Shown: positions 8,744 to 17,600 of the stretch, in pieces
Layout: every line of letters begins with the position of its first letter
Numbering within the stretch: position 1 is the stretch's first letter
Assembly (NCBI GenBank): GCA_021789895.1
Contig: JAJYIU010000002.1
Coordinates: 29,805 to 93,804 of the forward strand
Origin: Acidobacteriota bacterium
GTDB lineage: Bacteria; Acidobacteriota; Terriglobia; Terriglobales; SCQP01
Direction of reading: 5' to 3'
Length of the DNA: 64,000 nucleotides
Notes under the pieces: generated by a model
What the model saw: only the letters and a program-made list of their open reading frames with translations
The model's database searches: none
What the model was told of the DNA's origin: nothing
Translations under genes and position numbers: made by a program

Positions 8744-9289
8744 ATGCGCATCCGCCCCGCCCACGCCATTGACCTCGCCCGCCTGATGGACCTCACCCGC
8801 CAGGCCTTTGGGGACTCGGCCTGGAGCGAGAGCCTGATGCTCGATATCCTCGAAGCCGCCCGCCAGCGTCCCTGGCTGCAGGTGGTGCGCGTACTCGAGC
8901 TCGGCGAAGATTTTCCCGCCGATGCGGCTGCGAACCCCGATCCTGCGCGGGACCCCGCCGCCTCTTCGCCGCCCGCCGCTGCGGTGATTGCCGGCTACCT
9001 GGTCTTGCAGGTGATTGGCGCCGATGCGGAAATTCAATCCCTGGCCGTGGATTTGCGCTGGCGGCGCCGCGGCTTGGGCAACACCCTGCTGGAAGATACC
9101 CTGGCGCTGGCCGCCGGCCGCGGCCTCGAGCGCATCTTCCTCGAAGTCCGCTCCGGCAACCTCGCCGCGCAGCAGTTCTACCTGCGCCGCGGCTTTGAAA
9201 TCTTCGGCCGCCGCTCGCGCTACTACCATTCCCCGGTGGAAGACGCACTCCTGATGCGCCGCCCGGTGGCGAGCCCCGCCGTCAGATAG
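8744..9289 (+). CDS. rimI: Ribosomal-protein-alanine N-acetyltransferase (GNAT family)
   Basis: RimI acetylates the N-terminal alanine of ribosomal protein S18 using acetyl-CoA. The GNAT signature is present: the start 'MRIRPAHAIDLARLMDLT', the acetyl-CoA-binding 'DLRWRRRGLGNTLLEDTL' (Q/RxxGxG/A) and 'LEVRSGNLAAQQFYLRRGF', diagnostic of RimI. An insertion of ~25 residues rich in Ala/Pro/Asp (around residues 60-85) is unusual. The frame also opens at a TTG (8735), but ATG 8744 gives the standard N-terminus. It is the second gene of an operon with tsaB. Confidence 0.9.
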   Translation: MRIRPAHAIDLARLMDLTRQAFGDSAWSESLMLDILEAARQRPWLQVVRVLELGEDFPADAAANPDPARDPAASSPPAAAVIAGYLVLQVIGADAEIQSLAVDLRWRRRGLGNTLLEDTLALAAGRGLERIFLEVRSGNLAAQQFYLRRGFEIFGRRSRYYHSPVEDALLMRRPVASPAVR

Positions 9290-9313
9290 CAAAAAAAGAA
9301 AACATGAATGCCG

Positions 9314-10672
9314 CTAGCGGTTCACCGGCATCGCCCAATACTTTTTAAGCCAGTTGGGCTGGCCGGGCAGGCGATAAATCTTTCCCGCTTTCATTACAAA
9401 GCGCACGTGCTCGAGCAGCGAGACGTTGTCCAGCGGATTGCCCGGCACGCCCACCACGTCGGCGGCATAGCCGGCGCGCAGGCGTCCGAGGTAAGCCTCG
9501 GCGCCCAGCATGCGCGCCGCCACCGTGGTGCCCGCCTGCAGCGTGCGCAGCGCGGAGAGCCCGTAGCGGTGCAGCAGCACGTACTCGCTCGCCTGGGTGC
9601 CGTGCGGGAACGGGCCCACGTCGGAGCCGGCGCAAAAGTCTATGCCGGCGGCGATTTGTTTATGGAACTGCGCCACTTTGTAGGCCATCAACCGGCGCAT
9701 GAAGCGCCGCCCGGCGGGCGAGCCGGTCGCGGCGAAGGCGGCAAAGACGGCGAAGGTGGGCACCGCGGGGATATGCTTTTGGCGCATGATGCGCATCGTC
9801 TCCGGGCTCAGCTGCACCGCGTGATCGAGCGCCATCACCCCCGCCTGGGCGGCGTAGAGCGCGCCCGGCTCGCCCATCACGTGCACCGCCACCCGCTCGC
9901 GCACCCGCGCCGCTTCCCGCACCGCCGCCGCCAGTTGCGCCTCGGTGTACTGGTAGGGAGTGAAAAAACGGTTACCGATGAACTGGTCGCGCCCGGTTTC
10001 ATAAATCTTGATGAAGGTGGCGCCTTCCTTGATCTGCTGGCGGATGGTGCGGATCAGCTCGGCGGTGGTGTTGGCCACGTCGGCGTTCGAGGGGATGGTG
10101 AGCGCCGGATTGAAGCCGAGCGCGTCTTCGTGGCCGCCGAGGATGGAAATGGCGTTGGCGCAGACCCAGAGCCGCGGTCCGGGAATCTCGCCGGCGTCAA
10201 TCGCCGCGCGCAGCGCGCTCGAGGCCGAGCCCACGCCTTCGGTGCCCATGTCGCGCTCGGTAGTGAAGCCCGCCCACAGGTCGGCCTTGGCCGCCAGCGC
10301 CGCTTGCAGCGTCCGCTGCGCCGCCGACTCGCGCACGGTTTGCATGTCTTCCGCCCGGCCGGGATGCAGAAATAAATGCACATGGCAATCAATCAGGCCG
10401 GGCATCAGGGTCAGCCCCGGCAGGCGCACGACGCGCGCTCCCGCCGGCGCGGCGAGCCGCCCGCCGACGGCGGCTAGGGTCGAACCGCGCACGATCACCG
10501 TTCCCGGCGTCAGCAGGCGTCCGCTGCCGGTCAGCAGCACGTGGTCGGCGCGCAGCACCGTAACGGCCGTCGCCGCCGGCGGCACGGTGGCTGCTTGCGC
10601 GCCGGCCAGCGCCGGCAACCCCAGCGCCGTCAGGCACAAGGCCGCCAAAGCTATCCATTTCTGCCAGTTCAT
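9314..10672 (-). CDS. Secreted metal-dependent amidohydrolase (imidazolonepropionase-like)
   Basis: 452 residues with a signal peptide ('LAALCLTALGLPALAGAQA', cleavage ~residue 26). A small beta-sandwich is followed by the TIM-barrel amidohydrolase: 'LTLMPGLIDCHVHLF' carries the HxH metal ligands and 'FIKIYE' the bridging lysine. 'VAVHVMGE' and 'ALDHAVQLS' carry later His ligands, and 'CAGSDVGPF' the catalytic Asp. The C-terminal 'GRLRAGYAADVVGVPGNPL' is typical of the family. Many acidobacterial members act on peptides or amides in the periplasm; the substrate is unknown. It stands alone, convergent with rimI, and has a perfect TATAAT 6 nt before its ATG. Confidence 0.9.
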   Translation of the reverse strand: MNWQKWIALAALCLTALGLPALAGAQAATVPPAATAVTVLRADHVLLTGSGRLLTPGTVIVRGSTLAAVGGRLAAPAGARVVRLPGLTLMPGLIDCHVHLFLHPGRAEDMQTVRESAAQRTLQAALAAKADLWAGFTTERDMGTEGVGSASSALRAAIDAGEIPGPRLWVCANAISILGGHEDALGFNPALTIPSNADVANTTAELIRTIRQQIKEGATFIKIYETGRDQFIGNRFFTPYQYTEAQLAAAVREAARVRERVAVHVMGEPGALYAAQAGVMALDHAVQLSPETMRIMRQKHIPAVPTFAVFAAFAATGSPAGRRFMRRLMAYKVAQFHKQIAAGIDFCAGSDVGPFPHGTQASEYVLLHRYGLSALRTLQAGTTVAARMLGAEAYLGRLRAGYAADVVGVPGNPLDNVSLLEHVRFVMKAGKIYRLPGQPNWLKKYWAMPVNR

Positions 10673-10678
10673 GCCGCG

Positions 10679-10684
10679 ATTATA
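10679..10684 (-). promoter_or_regulatory. -10 hexamer TATAAT 6 nt before ATG 10672 (leaderless-type start)
   Basis: On the minus strand TATAAT is followed by CGCGGC and then the ATG. Transcription would start at or next to the A of the start codon. No recognisable -35 at 16-18 nt. Confidence 0.6.
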
Positions 10685-10796
10685 GTGCTGAAGGGCGGCG
10701 CTACGTCAGGGGTTCTATTGGACCGCTGGCAGTGGCCTCTTCTGGGGCGGCCCGCGAGTCCACCGATAGCGGCGGCTTACAATCTGTGGAGGGAGT

Positions 10797-10835
10797 ATGG
10801 TGGCAATATGGAAGCAAATTTGAAATTGCCGTCAT
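10797..10835 (+). repeat. Imperfect hairpin ATGGTGGCAAT/ATTGCCGTCAT of the three-arm family
   Basis: ATGGTGGCAAT (10797-10807) pairs with ATTGCCGTCAT (10825-10835) with two G-T wobbles. The TGGCAAT...ATTGCC core is that of the other repeats. It is the first of several such elements in the 765-bp gene-free stretch 10673-11437. Confidence 0.5.
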
Positions 10836-10878
10836 AGTTAAGTTCAATCGTTTCAGTTCTTTAAGAGGGATATGGAGG

Positions 10879-10919
10879 CATGGAGGCAAAATTTCAGCCT
10901 GATTGCGTTGCCCTCCATG
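10879..10919 (+). repeat. Hairpin CATGGAGGCAA/TTGCCCTCCATG
   Basis: CATGGAGGCAA (10879-10889) and TTGCCCTCCATG (10908-10919) pair over 11 bp with one bulged C. The element keeps the GGCAA/TTGCC base of the family with a different outer stem. Confidence 0.6.
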
Positions 10920-10994
10920 TGAACTGGCATGGGCTCGCCTGAAAATGTTAATGATTGGTTTTAGCCGTACGTCAAGGTCGTGCCCTACCGCTCT

Positions 10995-11022
10995 GTGACG
11001 GCAAATATTCAATTGCCGTCAC
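10995..11022 (+). repeat. Perfect inverted repeat GTGACGGCAA/TTGCCGTCAC
   Basis: A 10-bp perfect stem (10995-11004 with 11013-11022) and an 8-nt loop. The loop ATATTCAA and the GGCAAAT...ATTGCC base equal those of the full three-arm copies, but no convincing first arm is seen upstream. The nearby 11046-11062 holds a GTGACACC direct repeat. Confidence 0.65.
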
Positions 11023-11250
11023 TCGCGAACGATTGATATCGAATCGGTGACACCAGTGACACCAATTTTTTGACAGTTAGTGATACGGCCCGGGGCTGGC
11101 AGTGGTCTCATAAATATAGTTGGGCGGCGGGATGGGCGAGCGTCGCGGCTTTTCCAGCATCACAATCCTGCGCTGCCGGCGAAATTGCGAGTGAACGAAA
11201 AGCCGCAGAATTTTGCCAATCCAATCAATTTTCATGGATGAGGCCACTTC

Positions 11251-11340
11251 TTGGTGGCAATGTGGGGTAATTTTTGATTTGCCGCCACGCGTAACGGCCA
11301 GAGCTGAAAAGACTTGAGTGGCGTGTGGCGGCAACGCAAG
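11251..11340 (-). repeat. Three-arm intergenic repeat, copy A
   Basis: Read on the minus strand, this copy aligns almost without gaps over ~85 nt with 27117-27202, including AAGTCTTTTC in the middle and CACATTGCCACC at the end. The arms are 11324-11334 (arm 1), 11279-11290 (arm 2, inverted) and 11261-11270 (arm 3, decayed). The remainder of the gene-free stretch around it (11023-11250, 11341-11437) shows no gene that I can support. Confidence 0.8.
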
Positions 11341-11437
11341 CAATATTTCAGGGGTCGGAATGCGTGTGGGGGGCATCAATTAGCTCACATTGTTAATTGC
11401 CCGCCGCGGCCAGTTCAACGAGAATGCTTGCGAGCCG

Positions 11438-12706
11438 ATGGCCCAAGCTTACACATCCCGCACTGCGCCGCGCCTGCACCCTTTCGGGCTGCTGGGCCTG
11501 CTAACCGGCATCAACCTGGTCAACTATCTCGACCGCTACCTGGTGCCGCCGGTGCTGCCCTCGATCCGGCATGCTTTTGGCATCAACGGCGCCCAGGGCG
11601 GGCTGCTGGTGAGCGCCTTTTTTCTGGTCTATATGCTGGCCTCGCCGCCCATTGGCTGGCTCGCCGACCGGCACTCGCGCAAGCGCATCATCGCCGCCGG
11701 GGTGGTGCTCTGGAGCCTTGCCACCCTGCTCAGCGGCTGGGCTCCCAGCTATGGCTGGCTGCTGGCCGCGCGCGCCCTGGTCGGCATCGGCGAGGCCGCT
11801 TACGCCTGCATCGTACCGGCGGTAATTGGAGACCTGTTCAATCCCCGCCAGCGCGGCCGGGCGCTGGCCGTCTTCAACGCCGCCATCCCGGTCGGCATGT
11901 CGCTCGGCTACCTCGCCGGCGGCTGGGCCGGCGCGCACTGGGGTTGGCGCAGCGTCTTTTACGTCGGCGCGCTGCCCGGCCTGCTGCTGGCGCTCGCCCT
12001 GCTGGCATTCCAGGAACCCCGCCGCGGCACGGCCGACGCGGGCGAGCTGGCCGCGGCCGGCGCGGCCGAGGCGCGCGGCTCCGGGCTCGGACTTTACTTC
12101 CGCCTGCTGGCCAACCCGCTCTTTTTCAACGCCACCATGGGCATGGCGCTGACCACCTTCAGCCTCGGCGCCTACTCCATCTGGCTGCCCAGCTTCCTGA
12201 TCCAGGCGCGCCACCTGCCCATGCTGCGCGCGAACCTGCTGATCGCGGGCTTCACCTTGTTCAACGGCATCGTCTCCACCCTGGCCGGCGGCTGGTTCGC
12301 CGACCGCCGGCTGCGCCGCCATCGCGGCGCGCTCTATTCGGTCTCCGCCGCCAGCCTGCTGCTGGGCGTGCCGGTGGGCGCGGTTGCGCTCTTCGCCCCC
12401 CAGCCGCAGGTCTATCTGCCCGCCATCTTCGCGGCCGAGTTCCTGCTGCTGTTCAACGGCGGCCCGATGAATGCCGCCGTGGTCAACTCGGTGCCCGCCG
12501 AAGTGCGCGCCACCGCGCTGGGACTGAACCTGGTGATGATCCACCTGCTCGGCGATTTTATCTCGCCGCCGCTCATCGGCTGGCTCGCCGACCGCACCCG
12601 CAACCTGCCGCTGGCGATGGCGCTGGTGCTGCCGGTGATGCTGGGCGCGGCCTGGTTCTTCCGCCGCGGCGCCCGCCGCCTGGAAGCGGCGCCGGAGGTC
12701 GCATAA
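11438..12706 (+). CDS. MFS transporter (spinster-like)
   Basis: 422 residues with twelve predicted hydrophobic helices in two halves. The signature 'NYLDRYLVPPVLPSIRHAFG' near residue 25 is that of spinster-type/DHA-like MFS proteins. The MFS A-motif appears as 'GWLADRHSRKRIIAAG' after helix 2, and its weaker repeat 'GWFADRRLRRHRGALY' in the second half. 'LVGIGEAAYACIVPAVIGD' (helix 4-5) is typical of the GlpT/spinster lineage. The ATG at 11438 is chosen because the helix starts soon after; the frame is open from 11390. The substrate is unknown. The gene stands alone between the repeat cluster and an outer-membrane protein. Confidence 0.85.
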   Translation: MAQAYTSRTAPRLHPFGLLGLLTGINLVNYLDRYLVPPVLPSIRHAFGINGAQGGLLVSAFFLVYMLASPPIGWLADRHSRKRIIAAGVVLWSLATLLSGWAPSYGWLLAARALVGIGEAAYACIVPAVIGDLFNPRQRGRALAVFNAAIPVGMSLGYLAGGWAGAHWGWRSVFYVGALPGLLLALALLAFQEPRRGTADAGELAAAGAAEARGSGLGLYFRLLANPLFFNATMGMALTTFSLGAYSIWLPSFLIQARHLPMLRANLLIAGFTLFNGIVSTLAGGWFADRRLRRHRGALYSVSAASLLLGVPVGAVALFAPQPQVYLPAIFAAEFLLLFNGGPMNAAVVNSVPAEVRATALGLNLVMIHLLGDFISPPLIGWLADRTRNLPLAMALVLPVMLGAAWFFRRGARRLEAAPEVA

Positions 12707-12773
12707 AGCCCAGCCGCGCGCAACAGGCGTTTCTGCCTGCGCCGCGCGCGGCCGAACTGCATTCACGCCCGCT

Positions 12774-13460
12774 TTACCAGGTGAGCACCAGCCCGATCGA
12801 GGGCGAAGCGATGTGGGTGTACTTATTGGTATTCAGCGCCGCCAGGCCGAAGTAAGGAACTTTGAAAATCAGGCCGCGGTATTCAATCCGGGCGCCGAGA
12901 TGCACGATATGGAAATCCAATCCGGCGCCGTAATCGAACATTGGCCGCCACTGGGTGGTGGCGCCATAGGGATTGGAGTTTGGCTGGAAAGCGATTGCGC
13001 CGCCGCCGGCCAGCACGAAAGGCTGGAAAAAGCCCAGCAGCCGCGGGGTGGTGATCACCTCGTTGGCGTCCAGATCGTACATGCGCGAGGTGATGGCATA
13101 GGCCGCGCCCGAGGTGCCGCCCGCCGTCGCCGGGGTGTAATAGCGCTGCCCGTTTTCGGTGTAGCCGAATTCGGCTTCCAGCGCTTCCCAGCTATTGAAA
13201 TGGTAGCGGTAGCCGACCAGCAGCCCGGCCGAATTGGTGGCGATGTGCTTGTTGACGGTGGTGGGATTGACCGCATTCGCGATCGTTGTCGAGCGGGTGA
13301 ACACGCCCGACACCTGCACCGAGAGTTCGGAGGGCTGGGACGGGTCGCCGGAATTGTTGCCGGTCGAGCCGGCGGCCTGTTGCGCCCCGGCGCCCGAGGC
13401 AAGCAGAAGCGCGGCGCCGATCGCCGCCGGATAAACCAATTTCCAATTGCAAATTTTCAT
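12774..13460 (-). CDS. Outer-membrane beta-barrel protein (OmpA/opacity type)
   Basis: 228 residues: a signal peptide ('AAIGAALLLASGAGAQQ'), a ~25-residue Gly/Ser/Asn linker, then alternating hydrophobic strands ending in 'HIASPSIGLVLTW'. The terminal aromatic residue fits BAM recognition. 'LVGYRYHFNSWEALEAEFGY' and 'GAGLDFHIVHLGARIEYRG' are strands of the common eight-stranded surface-antigen barrel. The AGGAGG at 13472-13477 (minus strand) sits 11 nt before ATG 13460 and only 2 nt before ATG 13469, so the shorter form is preferred. Convergent with the MFS gene. Probably a structural or immune-type porin; no specific role can be assigned. Confidence 0.8.
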   Translation of the reverse strand: MKICNWKLVYPAAIGAALLLASGAGAQQAAGSTGNNSGDPSQPSELSVQVSGVFTRSTTIANAVNPTTVNKHIATNSAGLLVGYRYHFNSWEALEAEFGYTENGQRYYTPATAGGTSGAAYAITSRMYDLDANEVITTPRLLGFFQPFVLAGGGAIAFQPNSNPYGATTQWRPMFDYGAGLDFHIVHLGARIEYRGLIFKVPYFGLAALNTNKYTHIASPSIGLVLTW

Positions 13461-13721
13461 GCGGAACATTGCCTCCTGGCAGGAGTTTCCATGTCAGATG
13501 CGCCGCCCAGGGCAGGTGTTTATGCCTGCAAGTGGAAACGTACCCGCATGCGAGCGCGGCGGATAGCGTTTCCACCGGGAGCGGCCGGCGCGGTTCCGGC
13601 CGCGATGGAAAACGGCACGGCATCCGTTTGCACTTTTCTTCGCGGTTGATTTCTGCTTCAATGCAGGTTCCATGCCGGCGAGCGTGGAAGCAGAATCTCA
13701 ACCGGCCGAGGCGAGGTGACC

Positions 13722-14573
13722 ATGCATTGCACTCCGGAAACATTGCGGCGAATCCCGCTATTCCGCTTGCTCGATGACGAGGAGGCGGCGGTGTTGGCGT
13801 CCGAGGTGAGCTTCCGGCAATTCGCGCCCCGGCAGATCATCTTCCGCCTGGGCGAACCCGGCGGGCGGGCCTACATCATCTCCGCCGGAAGAGTGCAGTT
13901 GCTGACCCGGGATGAAGATCAGCGGGAGGTGGTGGTGGACGAGCCGGGCGGAGGCGACTGCTTCGGCCTGGCCTCGCTGCTCGATGGCGAACCGCACCAG
14001 ACGACGGCGCGCGCGCTGGAGCCCACCGAAGCGATCGAGATTGACCGCCACGATCTCGAGCACCTGCTCCAGCGCAAGCCGCTAGCCGGCATGGATATGC
14101 TCACCATGCTCGGCCGCCAGTTTCATGGCGCGCAACGATTGGTGCGGCAGCGCGCCGCGCGCAACCCGAACGAGGTCATCGCCGAGCGCACCACCCTGGG
14201 CGAGCGGCTGGCCGACGCGGTGGCGCGCTTCGGCGGCTCCTGGACGTTTATCATCGTCTTTGCCGTGCTGATGCTGGTCTATACCGCCATCAATGTGCTG
14301 CTGGGGCGGCGCGCCTGGGATCCTTATCCCTTCATCCTGCTCAATCTGTTTCTCTCCACCCTGGCCGCAATTCAGGCGCCGATCATCATGATGAGCCAGA
14401 ACCGGCAGGACGCCAAAGACCGCCTGCGCGGCGAACTCGATTACAACGTCAACCAGCGCGCCGAGCAGGAAATTCAGGGCCTGGCCGGCAAGCTCGACCA
14501 GCTCGGCAGCCGGCTCGACGATGTTTTCCAATGTGTGCGCCGGCAGGCCGGCGGCTCCGAGAGCCCGTCCTGA
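13722..14573 (+). CDS. Cyclic nucleotide-binding domain fused to a DUF1003 membrane domain
   Basis: Residues ~5-130 form a CRP-type cNMP-binding domain: 'TLRRIPLFRLLDDEEAAVL', 'IIFRLGEPGGRAYIISAG' and the phosphate-binding cassette region 'FGLASLLDGEPHQTTARA'. In place of a DNA-binding helix-turn-helix there is a DUF1003 domain (from ~residue 155) with two membrane helices, 'SWTFIIVFAVLMLVYTAINV' and 'PYPFILLNLFLSTLAAIQAP', ending in 'QNRQDAKDRL'. It therefore looks like a membrane-tethered nucleotide sensor rather than a transcription factor. GAGGCGAGG at 13706-13714 precedes ATG 13722; GTG 13716 is an alternative. The Arg that contacts the cyclic phosphate is not obvious, so ligand binding is uncertain. 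Confidence 0.85.
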   Translation: MHCTPETLRRIPLFRLLDDEEAAVLASEVSFRQFAPRQIIFRLGEPGGRAYIISAGRVQLLTRDEDQREVVVDEPGGGDCFGLASLLDGEPHQTTARALEPTEAIEIDRHDLEHLLQRKPLAGMDMLTMLGRQFHGAQRLVRQRAARNPNEVIAERTTLGERLADAVARFGGSWTFIIVFAVLMLVYTAINVLLGRRAWDPYPFILLNLFLSTLAAIQAPIIMMSQNRQDAKDRLRGELDYNVNQRAEQEIQGLAGKLDQLGSRLDDVFQCVRRQAGGSESPS

Positions 14574-14609
14574 ACAGTCAACCTGCCGGCGTAACCCGCG
14601 CCACGAGGT

Positions 14610-14616
14610 TTATACC
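14610..14616 (+). promoter_or_regulatory. Possible -10 element TTATACC just before ATG 14621
   Basis: TTATAC ends 5 nt before the TonB-receptor start chosen here. Layout resembles the leaderless starts elsewhere, but the spacing is shorter. Confidence 0.3.
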
Positions 14617-14620
14617 GCGC

Positions 14621-17600
14621 ATGTTTCGAATGCCAAAATCGAAATTCCCGCGTCCGGCGATGCGATCCATTACTCCCGGCCGGGCAGCTATGCCTACGCC
14701 CTGCCGGCCGCGAACGCGCCCGGCGTCCGGCAGGCTTTTGGGCGGCATGGCCGGGCTTGCGTTGGTTTGCATGCTCGCGCCGCGCCCCGCGCGCGCGCAA
14801 GCCGCTGCTGCCTGGAGCGGCGTCTTGTGCAACACGCGGCAGCAGCCCATCGCCGGCGCCCGGCTGCGTCTTTCCGGCCCCTTCGGCCAGGCCGCGGTCA
14901 CCACCGGCGCTCGCGGAGACTTCCGCCTCACTCTCCCCGCCGGCCATTACCAGCTCACCGTTTTCGTCCCCCCTCGCACCCTCGCCCGCGCCGAAATTGC
15001 AATCTCCGCCCACCCCGCCGCCATGCTGCTCACCCTCGCGCATGGGCGCCTCACGCTCGCGCCCTGGCGCCCGGCGGCGCCGCCGCGCCCGCCCGCCGGA
15101 CAAGCCAGCGGCGGCGAAAAGCTCTCCCGCCACACCGTCAGCAACCTGCCCTTGAACCAGCGCGACATCGGCTCCCTGCTGCTCCTCGCCGCCGGCACCA
15201 TGACCGACGTCAACGGCACGTCAAACTTCACCCAGCAATACGCCATCAATGGCCAGCGCGGGGTGGAGGCCACGTTCGCGCTCGACGGCGCCGATATCAG
15301 CGACCCCGAAATGGGCGGCGCCACCTTCGCCAATTTCAACGTGGATGCAATTCAGGAAATCGAGTCGCTCTCCGGCTGGCTGCCCGCCGCAGTCGGCCGC
15401 GGCGCCGCCGGCTACACCAACATCATCACCCGCTCCGGCGCCGCCGGATCCCACGGCTCGTTCTTCGAATTCCTGCGCAACTCCAGCTTCGACGCCCGCA
15501 ATTTCTTCGACCATGCCACCCCGGCCTTCCCCGGCCGCATCCCGCCCTTCCATCGCAATCAATTCGGATTCACCAACGGCGGCGCCCTCCCGGCGCTCTT
15601 CGGCCGCCGCCAGCGCACGTTCTATTTCATCGAATATCAGGGCTTCCGCCAGAACCTGAGCACGACCCAGGTCTTGCCCGTGCCCACGGTAGCGGAGCGT
15701 GCCGGCATCGACGCCGTGACTTACTCTGGCGGCGCCCGGGACACGCTCTTCGTTCCCGTCAATCCGAAAATCGCGGCCATCCTCCAGCGTTACCCGCTGC
15801 CGAACCTGCCCTCCGGCCCCTTTGGCGCCCGCACCTATGCCACCGCCTCCCCGGTCGTCACCAACTCCGATCAAATCTCGTTGCGTCTCGACCGCCGGAT
15901 GGATGGCGGCCAGCTCATGGCCCGCGTCACCCTGGATAACTTATTCGGCCCGGTGACCAACCCCGACCAGACGGCCATCGCTCCCGCTTTCGGCGTGCAG
16001 TACAACGACCGCCAGCGCAACGTCGCGCTGCAATACACCCGCCCGCTCTCCTCCCGCCTGGTGGAAAAAACCCTGCTCAGCATCCAACGCTCCACGCCGG
16101 GCTTTCCCACCGCCGATCACACCGACCCCGGCGTCATCTTCAACAACGGCCTCTTCGAACCCTTCGACTCCGCCGCCGGCTCGGTCATGCAGGCTTATGG
16201 CAACCTGTTTCAGGCCCGCCAGGCCTTGGCTTACACGACCAGCGCCCATGCCTTCAAGGCCGGCTTTGAAGCCCGCCTCAATCGCGATAGCACCTATTTC
16301 GGCATCAACCCGAACGGCGCCTATGTTTTCGGAGGCGGCACGGCCTATGCCACCGAGTCCATTCCCTCCGCCAGCGGCACGCATAATATCGCCGCCGGCG
16401 ACCCGCTGCCCGATACCCTTTCCGCCTTTCTCTCCGGCAGCGCCTTTTCGTATAACGCCGCCATCGCCCCGCCCTACTTTTCCGGCGGCCGGCACATCGG
16501 CCCCGCCGCCATCTCGCGTAACAATTTCAGCCTATGGGCGCAGGACACCTGGCGCCTGACGCCGCGCTTCATCCTCGACTACGGCCTGCGCTGGGATCTA
16601 TACACCCCCATCTCGGAGCGCGCGCACCGCACCAGCGGGTTCAAGACCCTGCAGGGCGTTCAGCAGTATGTGATCAATCCCCAACCCGCCTATCGCACCA
16701 ACTGGACCGGTTTCGCTCCACGCTTGCAGCTTTCCTGGCAGGCGACGCCCAAGCTCATCGCCCATGCCGGCGGCGTCGTCATGGTCATTCCGCCCAATAT
16801 ATGGCAGGACAACTTCCTCACCGGCTCAACTCCCTTTGTCATTTACCCGCAGGCCATTGCCGCGCCCGGAGCCCCGCTCGCCTACGGCTTCCAGATCACC
16901 CCGGACCAACTGCCCCCGGCTACCACCCCGCAAGGCACGAATATCTTCGCCTCCGGCGGCACCAAAAACGTACCCGCAAATACGGTCCTGGACGTGAACC
17001 GCTACGAACAGGCCATCGCCGCGCTCACGCCCAACCAAGTCGTCAGCGCGCTCAGCCTCAGCGGCATCGCGCCTTCCTTCGGCAACGCCACTCTGTACAC
17101 CTGGACGCTCGATTTCGAACGCCAGTTCGCCGGCCTCGACGCCAACCTCGCCTATGTCGGCACCGCCGCCCAGGGCCTTCCCCGCGTCGGGTTTCCCAAT
17201 GCCTTCGCCGGCGCCTCTCCCGGCTTCGCGCCCTATACCCAGTTCAATGCCGCCGGCGCGGTTACCGGCGGCTTTGGCGTGGAAAACGTCGTCTATGGCG
17301 ACGTACACTCCACTTACCACTCGCTGCAAGCCTCGCTGGCCGGCACCCTCCCGCACGGCGGCCCCGGCATTCAAGCCAGCTTCACCTGGGGCAAGTCGCT
17401 CGACAATGGCAGCACCGTTTTCGGCGGCACCGGCTCGACCGGAGCCATCTCCGTCGCCGCCCCGCAAGACCCTTTCAACCAGCGCCTGGAAAAAGGCCCC
17501 TCCAATTTCGACATCTCCCGCGGCTTCAGCCTCAGCGTTTTTCAGCGCCTCCACTTCGACCGCGCCGGCCTGCTCGCGCCGCTGGGCCGCAAGCTCACCG

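Noticed and set aside
7111..8796. 561-codon minus-strand frame over the mutS start, permease stump and tsaB
   Set aside because: Glycine/arginine-rich shadow of opposite-strand coding sequence.
10790..11340. Possible CRISPR array in the repeat-rich gap
   Set aside because: The repeats are inverted and of differing sequence, spacing is irregular and no cas genes are present.
12707..12773. Bidirectional terminator between the MFS and outer-membrane genes
   Set aside because: GCGC...GCCT complementarities exist but there is no T-tract on either strand.
14521..15939. 472-codon frame overlapping the TonB receptor
   Set aside because: Arginine/histidine/proline-rich +1 frame of the receptor gene.
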